Of a stretch of DNA of 64,000 bases, positions 11,601 to 18,785 are shown piece after piece. Below the pieces are notes generated by a model. The model ran no database searches, had not been told where the DNA came from, and was given only the letters and a program-made list of their open reading frames with translations. Source of the DNA: Trifolium pratense (Eukaryota > Streptophyta > Magnoliopsida > Fabales > Fabaceae); the NCBI RefSeq assembly GCF_020283565.1, contig NC_060062.1:22044127-22108126 (forward strand), in the 5' to 3' direction. The position numbers and the translations under genes are program-made. The first letter of the stretch is position 1; each line of letters starts with the position of its first letter.

Positions 11601-11719
11601 AAGGCAGAGTTGTCGTGATGGTTGCATAATGAGAAAGTGTAGGAAGTAAAATGAGTAAGCAACAGCAAAAAGAAGAAGTGAAAGGTAAAAGAAGGCAATA
11701 GAATAAAAAAGGAGCCCAT
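8657..11719 (-). CDS. LRR receptor-like protein 1 (Cf-type), intact
   Basis: A single uninterrupted frame of 1020 residues. Order of parts: signal peptide (about 1-30); cysteine-capped LRR N-terminal domain with NSTDCCDWDGVTC; extracellular plant-type LRRs (LxxLxLSxNxLxGxIP) to about residue 905, broken by a non-LRR island around YYNDSVVVIMKGF; an acidic juxtamembrane stretch (TSEDEEESGFG); a single transmembrane helix at about 964-987 with a GYACG (GxxxG) motif; and a short basic cytoplasmic tail. There is no kinase. Family members act at the plasma membrane as immune or developmental receptors and signal through kinases such as SOBIR1; the ligand here is unknown. Length and architecture fit the family. 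It is one of three near-full-length copies in the window. A TATA box lies at 11811-11820. Confidence 0.93.
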   Translation of the reverse strand: MGSFFILLPSFTFHFFFLLLLTHFTSYTFSLCNHHDNSALLQFKNSFVVNTSSEPDIWWWSCSSFSFKTESWKNSTDCCDWDGVTCDTVSDYVIGLDLSCNNLKGELHPNSTIFQLRHLQQLNLAFNDFSGSSVHVGIGDLVNLTHLNLSNSYFSGNIPSTISRLSKLVSLDLSNHLVMELKLNPFTWKKLIRNATDLRELYLDSVDLSSIRVSSLSMLKNFSSSLVSLSLSNTRLHGHLSSDILSLPNLQKLELSYNNNLSGQLPKSNWSTPLRYLYISFSAFSGEIPYSIGKLKSLSQIALSGCHFEGMVPLSLWNLTQLTYLDLSINKFNGEISPLLSNLTHLISCDLSDNDFSGNIPPNVYGKLNKLEFLTLYANNLTGIIPSSIFQLPQLSNLRLSDNKLVGPIPIEVAKRSKLKVVSLGYNMLNGTIPKWCYYLPSLVELYLSNNHLTGFIGEFTTYSLQYLYLSNNNLHGHFPDSVFELQNLTHLDLSSTNLGGVVDFHQFSKFKILNFLDVSHNNFLPINIDNNVESISPYLESVYLSSANINSFPKFLARLPNLQSLDLSHNNIHGKIPKWFLKLFNSWENIGYIDLSFNKLQGNLPIPPSGIQYFLLSNNNFTGNISSAFCNAWALSMLNLAHNKITGMIPQCLGTLPSLSVLDLQMNNFYGSMPRNFSKENQFKTIKLNGNQLEGPLPYSLVHCKNLEVLDLGDNIIEDVFPNWLGILPELQVLSLRSNKLHGTITCSSTKHPFTKLRIFDVSNNNFSGPLPTSCIKKFQGMMNVNGSQIGLQYMGNFVVKYYNDSVVVIMKGFSKELTRILTTFTTIDLSNNMFEGEIPTFIGELNSLKGLNLSNNGISGKIPQSLSYLENLEWLDLSRNQLIGEIPMALTKLNFLSFLNLSQNHLEGIIPTGQQFGTFGNDSYEGNTLLCGFPLSKSCKKDEDRPSHSTSEDEEESGFGWKAVAIGYACGAISGLLLGHNVFFFGKPEWLVRLVEHMFNTRLKRTNNRAGANRRRMN

Positions 11720-11810
11720 TTAGAGCAACTTACACTTACAATCTCTTCTCAATATTATTTCTTTTTTACTTGATGATTTTTGTTGATGTATCAATTGATT
11801 AACTTCTATT

Positions 11811-11820
11811 TATTTATATA
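11811..11820 (-). promoter_or_regulatory. TATA box of receptor-like protein 1
   Basis: The minus strand reads TATATAAATA about 92 bp before the ATG at 11719, leaving a leader of about 60 bases. Confidence 0.6.
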
Positions 11821-13814
11821 GGAAACATAACCTGAAACTAAAGCATTGATACATATGAAACGATGGGCAAGGAAAAAGAAAATTGACTTACAAACTGAGT
11901 CTTGGTATATGCCCTTCAATATGGGGACAATGGGCATGTTTTTCTTCAACCGTATGGAGCACTTCAATAGGAAGAAGAATTTTTTGTGGGTGCAATTATA
12001 GTGATATGATAAATGTCAACAACATTAATTATCCATTGAAATGTATAACCTCTTCTACGAGAGAAGACCAAGACTCTTTAAGTAGTAATTTTTTTCATGT
12101 TATCATGATATTGGTACGAAGTTTCCACCGAAGTTAGCGATTACTAATCTTCGTCGGGGAACTTGTGGGGCACGCAAAGTGGGTTCTTCCCCCCCAACCG
12201 AATTTTCTCCATAGCCATTAGCCATAAATCGAACCTCTGACCATACACTTAAGGGGACCAATTCATTGTTGATTCTTTTAAGTAATAATTTACAATGAGT
12301 AATTTGGATCAAAATTAACAGATAAAATCAAGAAGCAGAGAGACTTAACTTCTTCAATTGTACACAGCAATGAAGTTGAGGGAGGATATTTTACACAAGT
12401 TAAATCAGACATTTTATGATGATTTTGATACCGGTGTTAATGCATCAGAGGTGTAGTGAAGGGGGATATTTTTTACCATTTTTTAAACAGGTGTAAGAAT
12501 CCAAAATTATATAAATTTAACTACCAACATCAGTTTTACACTAGGTCAACCCTTTTACACCAACATTAGTTTTACACTAGGTCAACCCTTTTACATTACT
12601 CATATAAGTCCAAAATAAATGGTTGAAGCAAATGACATGAATTAAAGTACCAAAGATAGAGAAATGTAAATATGAACAAACAAAATCTTTGACAAAGTTA
12701 CCTGATGAGTGACTGAAAATTCCACATAAAACAAACCAATGCAAAGAAGAACATTGCCCAACAGATGTAACGAAAACAAACAAAAAAAAGTTACTGATTA
12801 GTAATTAATAAATGATAGAATTAGGCAATAAATCCTTCAAGAAATAATAGTCCAATTAATTAGATTAGTCCTTGCATTTGTCTAACATCTTCAATATTTA
12901 AAATTCAAACTCTGGCAAATTTCAAGAAGTGAAGCATCTCTAATAGACATGTCATGTTAAACCAAGAATAGAGGTATCATTTGCAATAAAATAAACAGGG
13001 ACAAATCCAAGACCTAAACACAATGAACAGGGATTAATGTCATGTTAAAGAGGGACAAATCCAAATCAATAAGCAAGCATGACTTTAAATCCATTAAGCC
13101 AAAAAACCAATACTTTCACTTCAGGCTTGGCCATGGCCTCAAAAAGGTCCTAATTAAGTAAGATATGTATACCTATACAATAGGTGAAAGAAATCAACCA
13201 CTTATTGTCTCAATTCCATCCTCCTAGGAGTCCTGCAAATAAAATAACAGAATCAAAATGCTGAACAATGCCTAAGAGTTGGTGGACAATATTACAACCA
13301 CTTGACATAAGATTTTGAGAGTGAAAATAACCAAAAAAGAATATCACACAGATTAATACATATCATGAAATTTGCATATATGATTTCATATAAAAGCACA
13401 GAAATAAGACCACAAAGCCACCAGTTTTTCATATTGAGACATTTCATCGAACATTTTGAGTGCTCACTTTCACAAAAAAGGAACGTTAAGCTTTTACCTC
13501 TGACAATAATGTAGATGCACATGGACTTGCTCCAGAAACTTTCAATACAATAGAATGGATCTTGAATCCGAAAATTAAACCAATAAAATTGCTGTTCCGA
13601 TTCAGAATCTACCAAACTCTGAAATTTTTAGAAAGAAATACCAACTGAAATGAACAAAATGATAGAACAAGAAAGTGGCATAAATAGATCGATTCTATTC
13701 GTTTAACCGGAGGGACTAAAGTAGCATAAATCAAACTACATCCTCCCTAAAATAGATCAACTGAAATACAAACTGCTTAATACTGAAAAATTGAGACTTA
13801 ACCTAAAATGCACC
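11821..13814. other. Upstream spacer of receptor-like protein 1
   Basis: No gene is supported. The stretch 11880-12025 has a diverged duplicate at about 16440-16600, showing that the promoter region was copied with the receptor genes. A 37-bp unit ending GGTCAACCCTTTTACA occurs twice in tandem at about 12520-12595. A possible SINE-like relic on the minus strand (TTCGATTTATGG, about 12220-12235) is too decayed to call. Confidence 0.45.
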
Positions 13815-14600
13815 TACAGAGTCCTTACATATTCCGGTGCATCAACCCTTTTCCCAGCCACTGTATGATACAAATACATCTTCTCCACTCTCTGCCCATC
13901 TTCCATATAACAATCTGCTTGTTCATTTTTCGTTGAAGATCTCCACATTCAACCTCGGTATCTTCTTAGTCAATGTTTTGCATGTTCCAAGGGTCACCTT
14001 GCACGACGACATCCAAAAGGATTGCATTATTTCATACTTCCCTATATCTGTGAGAAGTGCGGTGTTGCCGAAAGGACAAGGCAGTAAGCTTGATTACAAA
14101 TGATTGAGAGGATGCTACTTATAGAACATATCCTCCTATAACTTATTCTATGCCACGTAGGCTTGAGTGTAACAAACTTGTATTGCAAGAAAACTAACTT
14201 GTAGTGCAAGATAACTAGCTAGCTGCAACATATATATTGTAATACATTTCTGATCCTTTGTATATACTCTAACATGAGCTTGCGAAGCTTTTTGCATCCG
14301 TTCAATACATTGAACATTCGCTTGTCATTCTTACCAGCGAATGCGCTAGAGTACGGACATTTCAAGCTTTTCTGCATATTTTCCAATGTAAAGGAAGACT
14401 TGGTCGGTCAACTGAGCTGAGAGTGATAGCCGTCTCAGTCGCTTGGCATGATTGCACCACGCTCCGAAACCTTCATCCAGTGGCTGCATTGTAACAGGGT
14501 CAAGTTTTGTTACATTGAGGATACATAACCTACATTGGATAAATTTTTTGAAACTTATGGCATCCCATTGATAGAAATCAGGTATTTGTTAATTTGTCTT
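13815..14600 (-). pseudogene. TIR1/AFB auxin-receptor relic, copy 1
   Basis: The minus strand can be read in pieces as the C-terminal LRR part of an AFB2/3-like auxin co-receptor F-box protein: a segment like [23 protein letters not shown], then CKKLRKL, then a [20 protein letters not shown] segment, then the C-terminal YLYxTVAGKR-like end. The frame shifts several times. The block is split by a 184-bp insertion (14091-14274) between the CKKLRKL and CPFGNTA segments. There is no F-box. In plants these proteins form the auxin-sensing SCF ubiquitin ligase; this copy cannot. It lies upstream of receptor-like protein 1, as the other two relics lie upstream of other receptor copies. Confidence 0.75.
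14091..14274 (-). mobile_element. LTR-like insertion inside auxin-receptor relic 1
   Basis: Comparison with the relics at 27.7 kb and 30 kb shows that this 184-bp block is extra. On the minus strand it begins TGTTAGAG and ends AATCA, as a small solo LTR would. The flanks share AGCT, but the target duplication is not clean, so the class is uncertain. Confidence 0.4.
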
Positions 14601-14604
14601 TCTG

Positions 14605-14993
14605 TGTGTGATATAGCTTTAGCTTCCTACCATGTCTTACCTATAGTTGATCTCCCAAGTGTAAAAAAATTTATGCAATCAACATTCTAAGGAGACACTT
14701 ATGACTTAATTGCAAATACTTATCATGCAAGTTTGACAACTTTTGAGGTTTTGAAAAAGTTCAACATCTATGATCCAATTCATATACCTATTAAGGCTAA
14801 GGTTAATGTTACTGTCAATTGTTCTTGTGGGAATAGCTATATTTTAAAAGATTATGGCTTGTTTATTACCTATCCACTTAGGCCTAGGGATACTCTTGAG
14901 AAGTTTGCAAGCCATTCTTAAACTTAAGGAAAGATTGATATAGAATTTCTATTTCAGTAAGGGAGTGGGACAGTGTTCATTCTGGGAAGGGGT
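14605..14993 (+). pseudogene. LysM receptor-kinase exon 1 relic (LYK3/NFR1-like)
   Basis: Broken pieces of a LYK first exon: a stretch like ALASYHVLP, then GDTYDLIANTYHASLTTFEV, then [10 protein letters not shown] and [17 protein letters not shown] (LysM2 and LysM3 with the second CxC), ending near GSGTVFILGRG where LYK exon 1 normally ends. Stops and deletions lie between the pieces, and no kinase exons follow. The GDTYDLIANTY wording is closer to the LYK3-type genes than to the three copies at 37-60 kb, so it comes from a different branch of the family. It lies beside auxin-receptor relic 1, far from the main LYK cluster. Confidence 0.7.
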
Positions 14994-15497
14994 ATGTATA
15001 TTACCCTTTTCTCCCATCACCTTTTGATGTTCTCCCTCATCTGATATATTTAATATAAATAAATCAGTTAGAGTATATTTAAATGAATTACTCTGTCAAC
15101 TGCAATTGACACACATGGTTAGACCTTCCGCTCACACCTTTTGTGACTTTAACAGGTCTAGAATTTCGCAGTCGGTAAATTATACTTAAATTTCGTCGTA
15201 AATCTTCAATGAGGTTTGTGCTTCTGATCCAAAGTATTTGTATAAATATGAGTTAGATAATTTTTATATGGTCCAGTTCTGGAGGAAAGGGCCCTGGTTA
15301 TCCGAAGTTCGGATGAGATGTAAGTAAAATTTGACAAATTATTATTTCAGAGAAAATTCTAACTCAGATACTCCGATTGATTCAACCGTATATTCATTAA
15401 ATACTTGGTTTCAGTTGGAGTATATTCAATGGCTAATAGTTATCTGCATATATATCATGTCAGATGCTTCCAGAATAAGGAACAAGATAAAGCTAAA
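14994..15497. other. Spacer
   Basis: AT-rich DNA. I see no gene, RNA or repeat with clear ends. Confidence 0.5.
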
Positions 15498-15845
15498 CTT
15501 CAACAAACTTCTTTCAACTCAAGTTGGTAACTACTTATTTGTAAGTTTGAAAGTAATGGTGAGATGTCACCGTTAAGTTTATTATATGAAAGGTCTAAAT
15601 ATATTAGTTGGGTGTGGTTCAACAAAGATAAAGGGACAAGTCCATCAAAATTGCAGTGTGAAAGGGCTAAATGAGTAAGATTCTTCAATTGATCCATGGA
15701 ATAAGGAATTTCACCTGAGAAAGTAATTTAAGAGAGGTCCAAGTACTTTAGAGGAGTGCTCCAGTTGGATTTTGGAAGTTGACCACTAAGGACATTAGAT
15801 GACAAATCTAGTTTTTGAAGATTAGGTAAAGAGAGGATGTCACTT
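15498..15845 (-). pseudogene. Receptor-like protein fragment (central LRRs)
   Basis: The minus strand encodes LRR text from the middle of the receptor-like proteins: LSLPNLQKL, GQLPKSNWSTPL, FSGEIPYSMDQLKNLTHLALS and PLSLLNHTQLIYLDLS. A stop interrupts the part after WSTPLKYLDLS. Both ends are cut off. At 15846 it joins directly to a copied 3' end of receptor-like protein 2, an abnormal head-to-tail arrangement. Confidence 0.75.
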
Positions 15846-16185
15846 GAGGACATGCTTTCAAAAACAATAACTTCATACATTATTCAAAAGATAAAAACAT
15901 TCAGATACTACCATCACCATGATACATTACACACACACACACACACACACACATACACACGTCTATTATTGAAATTATAAACATCAAATTGATACAAGTG
16001 AGCTAACAACGAGGAGACAATTAATTCACTCTTCTGCCTTCTGCACCGGCTCTGTTGTTTCTTCTCTTCAATCTTATATTAAACATAAGCTCAAAATGTC
16101 TAACAATCCATTGGGGTTTCCCGACGAAGAATACTATATATCCCAAGAGCAATCCAAATATTGCCCCACAGGCATATCCTATTGC
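15846..16185 (-). pseudogene. Copied 3' end of a receptor-like protein gene (intact membrane anchor)
   Basis: This block is closely similar to 18530-18830, the 3' end of receptor-like protein 2. It includes the 3' untranslated part and about 55 codons read from 16185 down to the stop at 16021-16023. It encodes a GYACG-type transmembrane helix and a basic tail (LKRRNNRAGAEGRR) in one frame. Unlike the copy at 18.8 kb, it keeps the C of CCCCACAGG, so its anchor is not frameshifted. Homology stops at 16185. A (CA)n tract at 15929-15953 lies in its untranslated part. Confidence 0.8.
15929..15953 (+). repeat. (CA)n microsatellite
   Basis: About 12 uninterrupted CA units, followed by ATACACAC. The paralogous site at 18603-18611 has only a few units, so the tract expanded after duplication. 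Confidence 0.9.
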
Positions 16186-16439
16186 ACGGAGGAGATTTTA
16201 CATAGATTCCAGAATTTCTTAATATGCTCAACTTAGTCCAATGTTGCTTATGCATCATGAGACTGGTCTAAGTTGTAACTTATGATAACACCAAAGAATC
16301 AGTTACTATGAAATTACATTAAGGCAATTGCCACGAGTTTCCAAAAATATTGAAAAAATAATTTTATAATTAAAATAAAAAGCCTTATATTTTTACTATG
16401 AAACTTAGAATTGATAAAGGACCAAAAAAGTTTGACTAA

Positions 16440-16600
16440 AATTGTTAGACTTTATTTCCAAATTAGTCTTGGTATGCTCTTGTTTTGTAGTAGCTACGGA
16501 GTGTTTTTCTTTTTCTTCAACCGTATGGAGCACTCCAATGGGAAGATTTTTTGTGGTTGAAATTATAGTGATATGATAATTGACAACAACATTAATTCAT
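16440..16600 (-). other. Duplicated receptor-gene upstream region
   Basis: Diverged copy of 11880-12025, upstream of receptor-like protein 1 (shared TTCTTCAACCGTATGGAGCA and ATTATAGTGATATGATAA). It marks a promoter whose gene body is now the fragments next to it. Confidence 0.55.
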
Positions 16601-16603
16601 AAG

Positions 16604-16805
16604 AAGGGATTATTCACCAAACGATTTGAATTAGCTTATTTTTTAGCTTATACAAATTTTTATGTATTATTATAAGTTTGTCAAGGTAGTTTATGATAAA
16701 ATAGCTTATAAAAATATAATTTTCACTAGTATGAACTTATAAAATAGCATAAAACGTAATTTATATTGCATAAACTCAAAAATAAGCTAATCCAAACGAG
16801 CCCTT
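16604..16805. mobile_element. Short inverted-repeat element (MITE)
   Basis: About 200 bp with inverted ends: GAATTAGCTTA near the left and TAAGCTAATCCAAACGAGCCCTT at the right. The inner part is AT rich (TTATAAAATAGC). Similar text occurs at 6330-6470 and 32160-32300, as expected for a dispersed family. The target duplication is not clear. Confidence 0.5.
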
Positions 16806-17099
16806 AATCAATTTGACATACATAATAAATCAAGCTATTTTTACAATTTTACCCCTTTACTTTTCCTTAATTTTATGTATTTCTTAGGTTAGTAGTGAAA
16901 TATTTCCACACACTTTCCTTAAGGCTCTTAGAGTAGTTAAGAAATCCACAGTTGAGGGACATATACAGTTCCTCCTTCAGCACAACCTCTTGGAAGAAAA
17001 AAAAAAGGATTCACTGTTGAGAGCCGACGAGAAATATCAGCCAGTTTTAGGGCTAACTTTCAAGTTCTACAACAGACTGATAGACTAAGAGAGATTAAA
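16806..17099. other. Spacer
   Basis: Nothing recognised. Confidence 0.4.
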
Positions 17100-17535
17100 G
17101 AGGATGAAAAAGTAATCAATTGACTGAAGTCATGTCTACCCCATTCAGATGTAGGTGTCTTAAGCTTTAATTGCATTAAGAATGAGATTCTTCCACGTGA
17201 ATGGATCAAGTCTCATCAAATCACGATAGTCGAGATCAAGTGAAGTTAATTTTGACAAATGAGAGATTATGCAGGGAATATTACCAGTGATTCCAGTGTA
17301 TGATAAATTTAGATGTGTGAGATTCACCGAATCACCAATTCCAGGATTGACTGAAGACCCTGAAAATTCAATGAAAGTCAGGTTAAGTTGTTGAAGTTGC
17401 TTGAGCTGGAAGATAATGCTACTCGAAGGGAATTTACCTCTGAGATAACTGTAACTAAGGTCAAGAACGATCATGTGAACTGACACGGTGTTGCACGTGA
17501 CAGCATCCCACTCGCAATAATCTGTACTGCTAAAT
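17100..17535 (-). pseudogene. Receptor-like protein fragment (N-terminal LRRs)
   Basis: Minus-strand text matches the cysteine cap and first LRRs of the receptor-like proteins: DYCEWDAVTCNTV, QLKQLQQLNLTF, SGSSVNPGIGDSVNLTHLNLS, LSKLTSLDLD and DPFTWKNLILNA. The signal peptide is missing, and the frame is lost after NGVDM. It is the head of a gene whose remainder was deleted; a tail fragment lies immediately to its right at 17640-18170. Confidence 0.78.
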
Positions 17536-17639
17536 CCTCAATTCTGTTACTGAAACTAACTTACTAACTGGAAAGGAATGCAGTGTACAATAGAAGTCCA
17601 ATTTACAAACCTATGTGTAAGCATTTAAAAAAGCTATAT

Positions 17640-18170
17640 TAAACTAATTCATTCCTCTTCTATTTGCTTTGCCTCTATTGTTTTTTCACTTTTATGTCAA
17701 ACATACTTTCGACAAGTATTAAAAGCCATTTTGGTTTCCCAGTCAAAAATACATAATATCCCAAAAGCATCCCAAATACTGTCCCACATGCATATCCTTC
17801 ATTGTCTGATGTTGAAGGTAGTGGTTGTCCTTCATCGTTATTGCACGATTTCGAAAAAGGGAATCCACATAAGTTAGCATTTCCTTCATAAGAATCACTT
17901 CCAAATGAACCAGACTGTTTACTTGTAGGTATATCATTCCTTCAAACATGTTTTGTGAAATGTTTAAGAAAGATAAGAAATTCAAGTTTGTCAAAGCGAT
18001 AGGAATCTCACCTGTCAATGGTATGTGGTACCTGTGATTCCGTTATGTGAAAGGTTAAGGCCTTTGAGCAAATTTAATTCTCCAATGACATATTTTTCGA
18101 CAAATCAATAGATGTCAAAGTTGTAAATATCCTTGTTACCTTCATGTTGAAAGTTATTAATACATGATTT
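17640..18170 (-). pseudogene. Receptor-like protein fragment (C-terminal end)
   Basis: Minus-strand text matches the last LRRs and the anchor of receptor-like protein 3 (22950-23560), such as GEIPIALTNLNFLSFLNISQNMFEGM and a CGFPLSKSC-like end. Several small deletions shift the frame, for example between IPTG and the acidic region, and a block of about 80 bp is missing in the LRR before GEIP. It cannot encode an anchored receptor. Confidence 0.75.
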
Positions 18171-18672
18171 TTTTTCTGACATTCTCTAACACACTACAAT
18201 TTTTGTTTCTCTCGTATGCACTACATTGTTTGATTTATCATTAAAATAACATGATTTGTTTGATTAATATTATTTTAGTCAATCTGTATTGTTGCAATAG
18301 TTGTGCTTGCAGTCTTCTATATTGTTACTTTTGTGTGTTTCCTCTTCCTTATAGTGATAACTTTATCAAATTTTGAGCACAAAAAAAAAAAAAAAGAATA
18401 TTGTAGGTAATATATAATGAACTATCGCTAGATGCTGCTGTGAATGAGATAAATAACATTCTGTATGTAAACAATAATATATGTACAAAACAGTAAAATA
18501 CAAACATTTATTCATAACTGAGGACATGCTTTCAAAAACAATAACTTCATACACTATTATTCAAAAGATAAAAACATTCAGATACTATCACCATGATACA
18601 TTACACACACACCTCCATTACAGAAATTATAAACCTCAAACTGATACAAGTGAGCTAACAACCAGGAGACAA
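18171..18672. other. Spacer and 3' flank of receptor-like protein 2
   Basis: AT-rich DNA. From about 18523 onward it is the 3' untranslated region of receptor-like protein 2, duplicated at 15846-16020. Confidence 0.5.
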
Positions 18673-18785
18673 TTAATTCACTCTTCTGCGTTCTGCACCG
18701 GCTCTGTTGTTTCTTCTCTTCAATCCTATATTAAACATATGCTCAAAATGTCTAACAATCCATTGGGGTTTCCCGACGAAGAATA

